DNA of 64,000 nucleotides from the NCBI GenBank assembly GCA_965230225.1, contig CBDDKM010000003.1:124001-188000 (forward strand). Direction: 5' to 3'. The notes below the pieces were generated by a model. That model was given only the letters and a program-made list of their open reading frames with translations, made no database searches and had not been told where the DNA came from. The stretch's first letter is position 1. Each line of letters opens with the position of its first letter. This stretch comes from CALSMU01 sp965230225 (GTDB taxonomy: Bacteria > Bacteroidota > Bacteroidia > Flavobacteriales_D > Parvicellaceae). The translations under genes were made by a program, and so were the position numbers. Of this stretch, positions 35,535 to 44,674 are shown one piece after another.

Positions 35535-35574
35535 ACGTTTCAACGTATAATAACTTATATTTAGGTAACCTAAA
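35535..35574 (+). promoter_or_regulatory. Promoter with two inverted repeats ahead of the Sia-like operon
   Basis: A 5+2+5 inverted repeat (35535-35546, ACGTTTCAACGT) lies at the -33 position and a 7+1+7 repeat (35560-35574, TTTAGGTAACCTAAA) overlaps and follows the near-consensus -7 TATATTTA (35556-35563). Placement suits regulated transcription of the operon starting at 35594. Confidence 0.5.
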
Positions 35575-35593
35575 TCAGTAAAGTAGATTTAAT

Positions 35594-36130
35594 ATGGATA
35601 ACAATAGCTTGTTTCATTTACACCAGTCGGTTCAGGAAGAAAAGATGGAATTCCTGTATAAGGGAGTGGTGAATGAAGATGTAGTGAATGCCATCCTTGA
35701 AATTATTAAAAAGAAGTTTCAGGAGTTGGAAATTGAATACTCCCTAAGAAAGAAAATTTACAATATAGCAGTGGAATGCCTTGAAAATATTAATGATCAC
35801 AGAGCAGATGGAGAAGAATCAGATTCCATTTTTGTGATTGGAAAACAAGAGGAAGTGTTCTACATCGGTACGGGTAATTTTATCGATTCGTATGTTTCTA
35901 CTACCCTTTCCAGGGGGTTGGAGAAAATTAATTCGTTGGATCGAGAAGGATTAAAAATATTATATAAACAAAAGATTAAAAACGAAGTTAACAACAATAG
36001 TAATGACGCGGGAATTGGGTTAATTGATATTGCTATTAAAGCAAACAGCAAATTGGAATATCGAATAAATCCGTTTGATGACGATCGCGATTTTTTTGCT
36101 TTGAATGTTAAAATAAAATTGGCTAGCTAA
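35594..36130 (+). CDS. siaB: SiaB-family protein kinase (DUF6272)
   Basis: 178 residues with a GHKL ATPase-like fold: N-box AVECLENINDH (Glu61, Asn65) and G-box NDAGIGLIDIA (137-146). In Pseudomonas aeruginosa, SiaB phosphorylates SiaC. This gene is followed 1 base later by a SiaC homologue and then by a PP2C phosphatase, the same logic as siaABC. Cytoplasmic. Two inverted repeats sit in its promoter region. Kinase activity is inferred from homology and context. Confidence 0.87.
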   Translation: MDNNSLFHLHQSVQEEKMEFLYKGVVNEDVVNAILEIIKKKFQELEIEYSLRKKIYNIAVECLENINDHRADGEESDSIFVIGKQEEVFYIGTGNFIDSYVSTTLSRGLEKINSLDREGLKILYKQKIKNEVNNNSNDAGIGLIDIAIKANSKLEYRINPFDDDRDFFALNVKIKLAS

Positions 36131-36131
36131 T

Positions 36132-36530
36132 ATGGGAACGCTTATTTTAGAATCAACGAGATTTACACCAAAGGTCACTTTAGACCCGGATAGTAATGTG
36201 TACGAGATTTCTGGTGATTCAAGACCGGAAAATACCCATTCATTTTATTCTGAACTGATAGAGTGGGTGGAGAATTGGGATAGAAAAAATTCTAATAAAG
36301 AAGAGGTAGAAAAACCAATTAGGTTCAAGTTTGCGTTTGAGTATTTGAATTCTTCTTCCAGCAAATTTGTCTTAAAGCTAATTCTAAAATTAAAGGAAAT
36401 ATTGGTGAGTGGTGACGAGTTGGAAATTGACTGGTATTATGATGAGCCTGATATTGATATGAAGGAGATGGGAGAAGAATATGCAGAAATGGCAGAAATA
36501 CCAATAAATTTAATACCTGTTGAAGTATAG
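36132..36530 (+). CDS. siaC: SiaC-family regulatory phosphoprotein (DUF1987)
   Basis: 132 residues. The DUF1987 core is visible: FYSELIEWVENW, then FKFAFEYLNSSSSKFVLKLI. In P. aeruginosa SiaC the switch residue is a Thr after the YxN motif; here the matching position is Ser74, so phosphorylation on Ser is expected (inference). Unphosphorylated SiaC binds and activates the diguanylate cyclase SiaD in Pseudomonas, but no cyclase gene lies in this window. Starts 1 base after siaB and overlaps the phosphatase start by 11 bases. Confidence 0.87.
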   Translation: MGTLILESTRFTPKVTLDPDSNVYEISGDSRPENTHSFYSELIEWVENWDRKNSNKEEVEKPIRFKFAFEYLNSSSSKFVLKLILKLKEILVSGDELEIDWYYDEPDIDMKEMGEEYAEMAEIPINLIPVEV

Positions 36531-38577
36531 ATTGATTAGTAATATTACCCCTATAAAACTACTTTTCTTTTTTCTCTTGGCGCAGTTCAATTTCTATGCT
36601 CAAGAGATCAAGGAAGGTCATTTGGATTTATCCTCGTTTTCATTCGAAGAATCTGATAAAACTTATCTGGATGGTAAGTGGGAATTTTACTGGGAGCAAT
36701 TAAGCACGCCGGAAGAATTGACCAATGCCGTGCCTGAAGGATATGCCATGGTCCCTGGGTTTTGGAAGTACATTAAGTGGCAAAAATTTCCTGCTCAAGG
36801 GTACGCTACCTATAAGCTAACTATAGAACTTCCCGAAAATCACCCTCTTCTGGGGTTGAGGTTAAGTAACATACACAATAACTATAACCTATGGGTAAAT
36901 GGAGAGCTGAAACAAACCATAGGAGAAGTGGGAAAAGATAAGGCCAACTCCACACCTCGTTGGTTACCTGTTGTAATTCCATTGCATGTAGAGGGAACCA
37001 AGCTGGAAATTGTAATGCAAATTTCCAACTTTGACCACCGAAATGGTGGTATTCAGGATCCAATTACTTTGGGGGCGTTAGATTATTTACTTCAGGAGCG
37101 TGAGGCCATTCAGTTTGGAGATTTATTTCTTGGAGGAAGTTTATTGGTGATAGGTCTTTTCTTTATTGGAATGTTCTTTTTTTGGAAAAAAGACAAGAGT
37201 GCCCTTCACTTTGGATTGTTTTCGATCGCATTTTCTGCCAGGGTACTAATAGTTAGTTCTCGTGCATTGGTGATCTTATTTCCGTGGATGCCCTGGGAGG
37301 TAACCACCAGAATTGAGTATTTGTCCATCTTCCTAAGCATGTTCTTTCTGTTTAACTTCTTCTATTATGTTTTTCAGAAACAGACGGCAAAATGGATTGT
37401 GAATTTTGTTAGGTACTATAGCTTATCAGCCTGTGCATTTATTTTAATCGTACCGGCTACCATTTATAGTTATGTGGTAATTCCGAATAATTTTATTTTG
37501 CTGGGAATATTTATTTATGCCAATGTGGTTTTTGTAATTGCACTTAGGCAAAAAGTATATGAGGCTCGTTGGGCGATCATAGGGGTGTCCTTATTCCTTA
37601 TTACTACCTTTTTTGTGTTGTTAGATTACAACCAAATCATCTTTGCAGACCCTCTTTTAATCAGTTTAGGATACTTGTCTTTTGTGTTTTCTATGTCCTT
37701 GATTTTTGCATCCAGGTTTGGTAATGCATTTATGAATGTAGAGCGATTAAAACAGAACGCAGAAGAACAAAACATCAAGATCACTGAACAAAAGGAAGTT
37801 CTACTGGAGCAAAATAACCTGATTAATGATTCTATCGAATATGCTGAGAGAATCCAATCGGCTATATTACCCGGAAAACAAACGATCTTGAATCAACTTC
37901 CCGGTAGTTTTTTGTTCTTTAAACCGTTAAGCACTGTAAGTGGAGATTTTTATTGGAGCAAAAAACTAAACGATACAGGAGAGGTGATAATGGTGGTGGC
38001 AGATTGTACCGGCCATGGTGTTCCAGGTGCATTTATGAGTATCTTGGGAATGTCTAGTTTGGACAAAATTGTTTCTAAAGGAATCATCAATCCCAGTGAT
38101 ATATTAAGGGAGCTAAACGAAGAAATAAGGGCTAAACTGAAAATAGACCAGCATAATTCCGATGTTAATGATGGTATGGACATCATTGTGTGTAAAATTA
38201 ACCCTCAAACAAATGAAGTGCGTTTCTCTTCAGCTCACCATAAATTGGTTTACATCGATAAAGCAGGCGTAGCGACTTTAATGAAAGGGGATAAGCACTT
38301 TATAGGGAATGAACTGGGAGAAGGTTTTGAATTCAAAGAGAATCACCTTCAGCTCAATGTGGGCGAAGCAATTTATTTATTCTCTGATGGAATTTACGAT
38401 CAAAAAGGGGGTGAACGAGGTAAAAGACTTTACTATAAAGGTTTTGAGCAATGGTTGGTAGAAGTACATGAATTACCAAGAGGGGAAGAAGCACAAAGCT
38501 TATCCAATAAACTTCAAAACTGGATTGGAGATTGCGAACGCCTCGATGACATGATTGTATTTGGCTGGAAACCTTAA
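36520..38577 (+). CDS. Membrane 7TMR-DISM receptor with PP2C (SpoIIE-type) phosphatase domain
   Basis: 685 residues. TTG at 36520 (overlapping siaC) is the likely start, since the signal peptide (1-27) has no ATG; TTG at 36532 is an alternative. Order: extracellular 7TMR-DISM carbohydrate-binding-like domain (about 30-195), seven membrane helices (about 200-400), coiled coil (405-445), PP2C domain with metal Asp476 (VSGDFYW), Asp495 (ADCTGHGVPGAFM), SDGIYDQ and Asp676/677. It fills the SiaA position: a receptor phosphatase that would dephosphorylate SiaC on an external signal. The sensor differs from the HAMP-linked sensor of Pseudomonas SiaA. Confidence 0.9.
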   Translation: MKYRLISNITPIKLLFFFLLAQFNFYAQEIKEGHLDLSSFSFEESDKTYLDGKWEFYWEQLSTPEELTNAVPEGYAMVPGFWKYIKWQKFPAQGYATYKLTIELPENHPLLGLRLSNIHNNYNLWVNGELKQTIGEVGKDKANSTPRWLPVVIPLHVEGTKLEIVMQISNFDHRNGGIQDPITLGALDYLLQEREAIQFGDLFLGGSLLVIGLFFIGMFFFWKKDKSALHFGLFSIAFSARVLIVSSRALVILFPWMPWEVTTRIEYLSIFLSMFFLFNFFYYVFQKQTAKWIVNFVRYYSLSACAFILIVPATIYSYVVIPNNFILLGIFIYANVVFVIALRQKVYEARWAIIGVSLFLITTFFVLLDYNQIIFADPLLISLGYLSFVFSMSLIFASRFGNAFMNVERLKQNAEEQNIKITEQKEVLLEQNNLINDSIEYAERIQSAILPGKQTILNQLPGSFLFFKPLSTVSGDFYWSKKLNDTGEVIMVVADCTGHGVPGAFMSILGMSSLDKIVSKGIINPSDILRELNEEIRAKLKIDQHNSDVNDGMDIIVCKINPQTNEVRFSSAHHKLVYIDKAGVATLMKGDKHFIGNELGEGFEFKENHLQLNVGEAIYLFSDGIYDQKGGERGKRLYYKGFEQWLVEVHELPRGEEAQSLSNKLQNWIGDCERLDDMIVFGWKP

Positions 38578-41500
38578 TCGATCATCAACTTCTTAACCTG
38601 CATATTGGTAGCTCCTGAGAACCGAACAAAATAAGTCCCCGAAGCAACTTCTAGTTGGCTTAATTCAATCGTTACCACAGTGCTTCCTGACCCTACTATA
38701 CCCTTGAACAATGAACCGACTCTTTTCCCTGTTACATCTAACAGATCAACAGATAGTTCTTGAGTTTGTTTAACATCCATTACAATGTTTAGTTGGTTTT
38801 CTACCGGGTTCGGATACATGCTAAAATCCAATTCATACTCATCAAGTCCATTAGGGTCCAGAACAACAACGGTATAAGTGGAGGTGTCGTTTGGACAAAC
38901 TCCATTAATGGCTACTAACGTTAAATCGTAATTACCTGCTTGAGTGTAATCGTTCCATGGGTTGGTATCTGTTGAGGTATTTCCATCCCCAAAATCCCAG
39001 TAATACCCATTGGCAAATTGAGATTGATTGGTACAGGTAATGTTACCATTTGGTAGGTATACTGTATCAGCACTAATGGTGGCTTCTGCTATAGGAGGTT
39101 GTTCTACCGTAACATTAATGCTTTGGTTGCTAACATCGGTACCACCAGGTCCACTGGCTGTTAAAGTAATATCGTAGTTCCCGGAAGACGGAAACTGTAC
39201 CCATGGGTTAACATCGTTCGAAGATGAAGGAGTTCCTCCCGTAATGCTCCACGAATAGGAGGTAGCATCAGTAGAGCTATTACTCAATTGAATCGAGTCG
39301 CCCATGCAAATGGTGCTGCTGTTCCAGCTAAAATCTGCGATTGGTGGACTGGTAGGGTTATCGATGGTAATTCCGTCAGATGATACGGTATTGGACAACA
39401 ATCCTGCTCCATTTTCTGCTCTTACAGAGAAATAGTAAGTATTCCCAAAAGATAAGTTTAGGCCTGTATGGGTAACCGAGGTATTGAACCAGTTATCTGT
39501 CCAGTTTGTAACGTCGTTGGCTCCTGGAGTAGACCCAATACAATACCAATACCTGGCGATACTAGAATTGGTGTCTATAGAAGCTGTCCAGTTAGCAGAC
39601 AATTGTGTGTTGTTGGTGGTATTGTCTTCATCTGCTGCAAGCCCATCGTTGAGGGTGATTATATTATCCGGAATGGTCCAGTCTACATTAACATCCTGAA
39701 AATGAACGGAAGAAACATTATCTGCCGAGTCAATAATAATGGATTTTACTCTACCGGATGGAGTAGTAGGGGTGGTGTTTTCATAACGAATATTAGAAAT
39801 GCTTCCCACTGTAATCAACTCTGAGGTAGATCGGTCGTGGTATACTTTTAGGTTATTTACTAAATAATAAGACTCTCCACTCCTAAACGAAATGGCATTA
39901 CCAGCGGTGTATGGCGAAGGATCAACCCAATTGGCAGACATGACGTTATCCACCCAAACGGCAATTTCACCGGTGGTTTTATCATAAACTACTTTAAAGT
40001 CGTACCACTGTCCGTCGTTTAAAGTGTATGGCTGGTCCACCTCCAAAGAGAAAACATCGTTCACCACTTTATAGATTTGAATTTTGTTATTGTCCGTTCT
40101 AAACCATACAAAATAGGAGTTACCTCTGTTGGGTAAAGTCGCATCATCGCACATAAAATGAAATCCGGCTCTTTTGTTGGTCCCGGTTCCATCAATGTTA
40201 CCACTCCAGTGATAAAGAAATTGGTTGTTGTTACTCTGGTTTAAAGAAGCATATATATTTGAGTTTCCCTCAGCCTCATCCGATTGTTCCAGGTAACCGC
40301 CATTAGTGTTCCACGTACCTGTTGATGTGGTCCAGTCAGCATGTAAGCTTAGGTCAAAATTATCGGAGAAAAAACCATCGTTAGCATTAGCTCTCCAATC
40401 TGTTCCATCGAAATCAATAACCTGATAAAAATGTTCGTTAACTCCACTTCCTCCTGAGTTATCCGTATCGGTAAAGGAGCTTGTAAAATCAGTGGTTTCC
40501 CAATTGTTGGGCGACGAAATTACGGTGGTAGGAGGAGTGATGTCTGAACTTCCTCCACTTCCTGTTGAGGTCCATGAGATGTCCCACCCTGCATTGTTGG
40601 TGGCACAATCCGATCTAAATTCAATTAGTAAACTCCCTCCCGAAGAGGTAATGGTTCCCGGATTGGTGGTTCCGGTATATGTACCTATTAGTGGATCATC
40701 GGTGGTGGCACCATCGTAAATGAATAGGTAGTCCCAGTTTAATTCAAGATCGAACGAATTAAAGGTAATGGTAACGCTCCCTGCTCCGGTTGGTTGAATT
40801 AAATACAGTTCTCTTTCATCGTCGGAGTAATTACCTGTTGGTCCACCTGTGTCGTAATAAGAACCTGTGGTAGAACTATTAGCTGTAATAGCAGGTGAGT
40901 TATTGATGAGTTTGTAAAAACGCTCCCAATCCCAATTAATACCAGGGTCGGTGTGCGATTGGTTAGGGTAGTGCTGGTGCCCTTTAATTTTGGTACATCC
41001 TCCAAGTGTATTTAACCCAGATGATGAAGCTCCATAGTAAGTTCTTAGCGGATTAATACCATATCCACTTTGTGTAATGTCTCTACACAGGTCAGAAGAG
41101 GAAGTGTAAAGTGCTGTGGTATACCAGGAAGGATCACTAACATATCCTTCGTGTTCAATTCCTATGCAATAAGGGTTTTCTGAACCTACATGCCATCCTT
41201 TATCTGCTTCCAGTAGCATTTGGGTTACCTGCCCGTCGGATGAACGAACAACGTAATGGTAACTTACATTAGCACTACAATTTTGTGCCCACGAAATGGC
41301 TCCGGCGTACGATCCCTGAATGGTATGTATAGTTACTGCAGAAACAGCAGTTCCATTTCTTGAACTGTAATTACATGTGGGGGTTGCCACCCAAAGAGCA
41401 GGACCGTATTCTGATGTTTTTAATTGATTGGGCTGGTAACTAACTCCCTGCTGATTTTGAATGGAGTTTCCAACAAACTGAACTGTACCACTACTTAACA

Positions 41501-42095
41501 GCTGATAGTTGTTACTTCCAAAAATTTGAACCATGTCAGTACCATGATTTGGAAAACCATAATAAGATTGATATTCGGTATTTTGAAGAAAGCTAAAAAC
41601 CGAATAGAGGTGACTGTTTAAAGCGAACTCGTTGGCGGTGTTATGGCTAATGGGAAGTTCAGATAAAATTCTAAGAATTCTATCATGCTCGTTTAATTGA
41701 GTAGTAGCAATGTTTAAGCTGTCCATTAAATGATCGTATGCCGCGGCAAAGGCAAGAATATTTGTTTGAGCGGAAGCTTTGATATCGTTTACCGAATAAC
41801 CAGAATATTGAGCAACAAGGTGAAGGTTATTTTTGAAATATCCTTTGCCATCTTCCACTAACCCCATAACTCCGTAGCTTTTGGGTAATCCAAAACAGCT
41901 TTCCGGTGTAGATTGATCAAGGTGACTGAAGTGTGTTTGAGTAAAAGAAACAGCTTCGATAATTCCTTTTGGAACATCAGGGTATTGCTGATAAGCAATG
42001 TTCATTTCCTGCTGGTAAGTATTGTAAACAGGAGCTTGCGAAAATCCATTTCCAACTAGGAAAAGGGCAGTAGTAATCAAGTAAATAAATTTCAT
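38574..42095 (-). CDS. Large secreted N-acetylmuramoyl-L-alanine amidase with CUB, PKD and T9SS domains
   Basis: 1173 residues from the ATG at 42095, which gives a clean signal peptide (ends GNGFSQ). Regions in order: N-terminal helical part (about 22-170) that looks lysozyme-like (VPKGIIEAVSFTQT with a candidate catalytic Glu47); zinc amidase_2/AmpD-like domain (240-395) with His257, Glu314, His373 and Asp383 (GHQHYPNQSHTDPG); a CUB-like domain (400-515); a concanavalin/LamG-like domain (about 570-750); an Fn3-like domain; two PKD domains; T9SS sorting domain from FSMYPNPVEN. Likely cleaves foreign or own peptidoglycan outside the cell. Overlaps the PP2C gene end by 4 bases. Confidence 0.9.
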   Translation of the reverse strand: MKFIYLITTALFLVGNGFSQAPVYNTYQQEMNIAYQQYPDVPKGIIEAVSFTQTHFSHLDQSTPESCFGLPKSYGVMGLVEDGKGYFKNNLHLVAQYSGYSVNDIKASAQTNILAFAAAYDHLMDSLNIATTQLNEHDRILRILSELPISHNTANEFALNSHLYSVFSFLQNTEYQSYYGFPNHGTDMVQIFGSNNYQLLSSGTVQFVGNSIQNQQGVSYQPNQLKTSEYGPALWVATPTCNYSSRNGTAVSAVTIHTIQGSYAGAISWAQNCSANVSYHYVVRSSDGQVTQMLLEADKGWHVGSENPYCIGIEHEGYVSDPSWYTTALYTSSSDLCRDITQSGYGINPLRTYYGASSSGLNTLGGCTKIKGHQHYPNQSHTDPGINWDWERFYKLINNSPAITANSSTTGSYYDTGGPTGNYSDDERELYLIQPTGAGSVTITFNSFDLELNWDYLFIYDGATTDDPLIGTYTGTTNPGTITSSGGSLLIEFRSDCATNNAGWDISWTSTGSGGSSDITPPTTVISSPNNWETTDFTSSFTDTDNSGGSGVNEHFYQVIDFDGTDWRANANDGFFSDNFDLSLHADWTTSTGTWNTNGGYLEQSDEAEGNSNIYASLNQSNNNQFLYHWSGNIDGTGTNKRAGFHFMCDDATLPNRGNSYFVWFRTDNNKIQIYKVVNDVFSLEVDQPYTLNDGQWYDFKVVYDKTTGEIAVWVDNVMSANWVDPSPYTAGNAISFRSGESYYLVNNLKVYHDRSTSELITVGSISNIRYENTTPTTPSGRVKSIIIDSADNVSSVHFQDVNVDWTIPDNIITLNDGLAADEDNTTNNTQLSANWTASIDTNSSIARYWYCIGSTPGANDVTNWTDNWFNTSVTHTGLNLSFGNTYYFSVRAENGAGLLSNTVSSDGITIDNPTSPPIADFSWNSSTICMGDSIQLSNSSTDATSYSWSITGGTPSSSNDVNPWVQFPSSGNYDITLTASGPGGTDVSNQSINVTVEQPPIAEATISADTVYLPNGNITCTNQSQFANGYYWDFGDGNTSTDTNPWNDYTQAGNYDLTLVAINGVCPNDTSTYTVVVLDPNGLDEYELDFSMYPNPVENQLNIVMDVKQTQELSVDLLDVTGKRVGSLFKGIVGSGSTVVTIELSQLEVASGTYFVRFSGATNMQVKKLMID

Positions 42096-42211
42096 GCGGT
42101 GGTGTATAATCCCCACAAAATTAAAGGATTGAGATTGAATTTTAAACTAAATCTGCAATTAAAGTGTATGCAAAGAATAGATGGGTTATTCTAAACCGAT
42201 TTCGATAAATA

Positions 42212-42790
42212 CTAGATTCCGAATGAGAACCCCAATCGATAGATAATTGGAGGTCCCTGAGGTCCAAAAATGTATGACCCAATGTATGGAGAGTAAGGAT
42301 CCTGAATGAAATCATACAATAGTAAAATCTGAACAGATGACCTTGCTCCAAGCATATTGCTATACCCGGCACCGGCAAACAGCATGTTCGCATTTACCCT
42401 TTCGTTAATGGTAGAATTAAAGGTAGGAACCGATAAACGTTCGAACTCAGCATGAGCAAAAAGGTTTTCAGTAAAGGCATACCTGGAGAATACACCTCCT
42501 CCATAAATGGTATATCTTATTCCCCATTGCTTGGAACCATAATAAAGGTATTTAGCTCCAACACCTACCGAAAAATCTTCTGTTACGCGATACCCAACGT
42601 ATGGAGACAATTCTAAAAAGACCCAACTATTGGCCACATTAAATCCCATGTTCCCTCCGGTATAGAGACGATCGTAAAAAGATAACTCCTTCATAGGGTT
42701 TTCTCTTTTTCCTGATTCTTCAGAGGTATATTGAGACCATCCTGTAGCACTAAAAAACAAGATAAAAGTCAATAAAATTAGGTTCTTCAT
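42212..42790 (-). CDS. Small outer-membrane beta-barrel protein
   Basis: 192 residues from the ATG at 42790 (a TTG three codons upstream is rejected). Signal peptide ends SATGWSQ. The rest alternates hydrophobic/polar strands rich in Tyr and Gly (FSVGVGAKYLYYGSKQWG, RYTIYGGGVFSRYAF, LFAHAEFERL) and ends with the aromatic-rich C-terminal strand GLGFSFGI-like pattern, here YRLGFSFGI. Eight strands seem likely. Unknown role. Lies 33 bases after the thioesterase gene and 116 bases before the amidase gene on the same strand. Confidence 0.82.
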   Translation of the reverse strand: MKNLILLTFILFFSATGWSQYTSEESGKRENPMKELSFYDRLYTGGNMGFNVANSWVFLELSPYVGYRVTEDFSVGVGAKYLYYGSKQWGIRYTIYGGGVFSRYAFTENLFAHAEFERLSVPTFNSTINERVNANMLFAGAGYSNMLGARSSVQILLLYDFIQDPYSPYIGSYIFGPQGPPIIYRLGFSFGI

Positions 42791-42823
42791 GAATTTCAAT
42801 TTGCGTAATAAAATTACTAAATT

Positions 42824-43258
42824 TTACTTATAGCCAATTTCTTCGGTAATGGGTAGAGAACTTCTCATAAAGGTTCCGGACCCAAAAGCCAATAATTTAC
42901 CTTTGGTATTATATAACTTCGATTCTGCTATAAAAGTATTTTTTGTTACGGAAATAACTTCCCCTTCGGCACGTATGGTTTCTTTAATAATTGGGCGGAG
43001 TAGATTGATGCTAAAGTTAGCCGTAACCAGAAAAAAATCTTCTACCAATGATTGACAAGCAAAGTAAGCGGCATCATCCAGCATTTTAAAATACATGGAA
43101 CCGTGAAGCGAATTACCTGCATGGAAAAACTGTTCTTGAGTTTCCATTTCAATTACTGCCTTTTTGTAATCTACTTTCATGGTTGGAAGCAATAATTTAT
43201 TAATTGGTCCATTAATAAACATATTTTCCAGTTTTTTATAGTGTACTTCGTTACCCAT
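42824..43258 (-). CDS. Hotdog-fold thioesterase (PaaI/4HBT family)
   Basis: 144 residues. Family signature HAGNSLHGSMYFKMLDDAAY at 46-65, including the His-Gly-(x) turn and Asp61 in the active-site helix, followed by the central beta sheet (FSINLLRPIIKETIRAEGEV). Such enzymes hydrolyse acyl-CoA thioesters; substrate undetermined. A consensus -7 element lies only a few bases upstream, so the mRNA may be leaderless. Divergent from the DUF547 gene with 17 bases between start codons. Confidence 0.88.
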   Translation of the reverse strand: MGNEVHYKKLENMFINGPINKLLLPTMKVDYKKAVIEMETQEQFFHAGNSLHGSMYFKMLDDAAYFACQSLVEDFFLVTANFSINLLRPIIKETIRAEGEVISVTKNTFIAESKLYNTKGKLLAFGSGTFMRSSLPITEEIGYK

Positions 43259-43262
43259 ATCT

Positions 43263-43270
43263 CAAAGGTA
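43263..43270 (-). promoter_or_regulatory. -7 element placing a leaderless start for the thioesterase
   Basis: TACCTTTG on the minus strand, 4 bases before the start codon. With the usual distance to the start site, transcription would begin at or next to the ATG. Confidence 0.45.
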
Positions 43271-43275
43271 TAAAA

Positions 43276-43974
43276 ATGAATTTTTTAGAGTTGTCACAAC
43301 AGTTTTTATTAGCCGTAAGAACCCACCAGGAGGAGGAACGGTATATAAAACAATATAAAGAGATTAATCTGGAGGAACTCTCATCCTTTTTAGATACGGA
43401 TGCCAGGCGACTTCCATTTTGGATCAATACCTACAATGCCTTTAGTATCTATTTTTTGAGACAGAATAATGGCGATTTAAAGGATAAGCAATTCAGAAGG
43501 GAATACTTTAACAAAAAACAAATTCATATAGGAGGTTGTAAGGTTAGCTTAAACCTTATAGAGCATGGAGTACTTCGTCGTTCAAAAGTATGGTGGTCGT
43601 TGGGTTTTATTCCTAAATTCCGAATAAGTAAAATAGAAAGAAAATTCAGGGTAGATCAACTAGATTACAGAATTCATTTTGCACTTAATTGTGGAGGAAA
43701 AAGTTGTCCTCCAATTCGATTTTATGAAGAAGATGGGTTAGAAGCGCAGTTGGAATTGGCCACCGAAGCTTTTTTGGAATCAGAATCGAGTTATGACACC
43801 AGTACAAATGAAGTAACCACTTCCAGGTTATTACTATGGTACTTGAAGGACTTTAATGGGAAGAATGGGGTGATAAAAGCTTTAAAACGATATAATGTAA
43901 TACCATCTGATGCTGCTCCATCTGTAAAGTATTTAGACTATAATTGGCACCTGGACCTTACTAACTTTGATTAA
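43276..43974 (+). CDS. DUF547-domain protein
   Basis: 232 residues, no signal peptide. DUF547 hallmarks: FWINTYNAFSIYFL (48-61), then IGGCKVSLNLIEHGVLR, and FALNCGGKSCPPIRFY with its conserved Cys pair. The fold is thought to be papain/transglutaminase-like, with Cys and His available for catalysis, but no activity is established. Divergent from the thioesterase gene; a lipoprotein gene follows 31 bases downstream. Confidence 0.88.
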   Translation: MNFLELSQQFLLAVRTHQEEERYIKQYKEINLEELSSFLDTDARRLPFWINTYNAFSIYFLRQNNGDLKDKQFRREYFNKKQIHIGGCKVSLNLIEHGVLRRSKVWWSLGFIPKFRISKIERKFRVDQLDYRIHFALNCGGKSCPPIRFYEEDGLEAQLELATEAFLESESSYDTSTNEVTTSRLLLWYLKDFNGKNGVIKALKRYNVIPSDAAPSVKYLDYNWHLDLTNFD

Positions 43975-44005
43975 TTTCTTACTTTCAACCATAAATCTGT
44001 AAACG

Positions 44006-44674
44006 ATGAAATGGTACCTAATTGCCCCTTTACTGATCTTGTTATACTCTTGCTCAGAAAAATCGGAAAATGAGAAAGAAGAAACCCCTGTGCAGGAGGA
44101 GGAACTAGCTCAAGTAGAGGAGGTGATTCCTCAAAGCGTAGAGGATGAGTTTATTCTGGAAATGAGCGATACCGCATCTTCCATTGGAGATCAGGTAAAG
44201 ACTTTTGTTCCTGAGGGAATGGAGATTTTGGATTTTAGAGAAGGAGACTTGAATTTGGATGGTTATAATGATGTGGTACTGGTGTTGAGAGATGAGCAAG
44301 AGGAAAGTGAAGATTTTAGTGAAAGGGCTCGTCCGGTAAAGTTATTAATAGCCAACAAGAAAGGCTTTTTAACTGAGGTAGCATCTAACAACAATATTGT
44401 ACTGTGTGCAGGTTGTGGAGGAATGTTCGACCCCTACGAAGGAATAGCTATAAAAGACGGATATTTTTCATTAGAGCACTATGGTGGTAGCGGTTGGAGA
44501 TGGACCAGAATAATCACCTTTAAATACCAAAATGATGGTTGGGTATTACACAAAGATGGAGGTGTTAGTTATCATGCTTCTAATCCGGATGATGTGGAAG
44601 AAACAGTGCTAACGAAAGATGATTTTGGAACAGTGCTATTCGAAGATTACAACTTAGAATCTTTACCGCTTTAA
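44006..44674 (+). CDS. Lipoprotein of unknown function
   Basis: 222 residues with lipoprotein signal ending LILLYSCSEKSENEKEE, whose acidic run suggests surface export. After a Glu-rich linker (20-50), the motif FREGDLNLDGYNDVVLVLRD is an FG-GAP/EF-hand-like calcium loop, followed by a beta-rich domain with CAGCGGMFDPYEG. Family not named. Its stop codon abuts the stop of the convergent gene with no base between. Confidence 0.82.
   Translation: MKWYLIAPLLILLYSCSEKSENEKEETPVQEEELAQVEEVIPQSVEDEFILEMSDTASSIGDQVKTFVPEGMEILDFREGDLNLDGYNDVVLVLRDEQEESEDFSERARPVKLLIANKKGFLTEVASNNNIVLCAGCGGMFDPYEGIAIKDGYFSLEHYGGSGWRWTRIITFKYQNDGWVLHKDGGVSYHASNPDDVEETVLTKDDFGTVLFEDYNLESLPL

Noticed and set aside
42142..42393. 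Minus-strand 83-residue frame overlapping the barrel gene
   Set aside because: Shadow in another frame; the barrel reading has a signal peptide and strand pattern.
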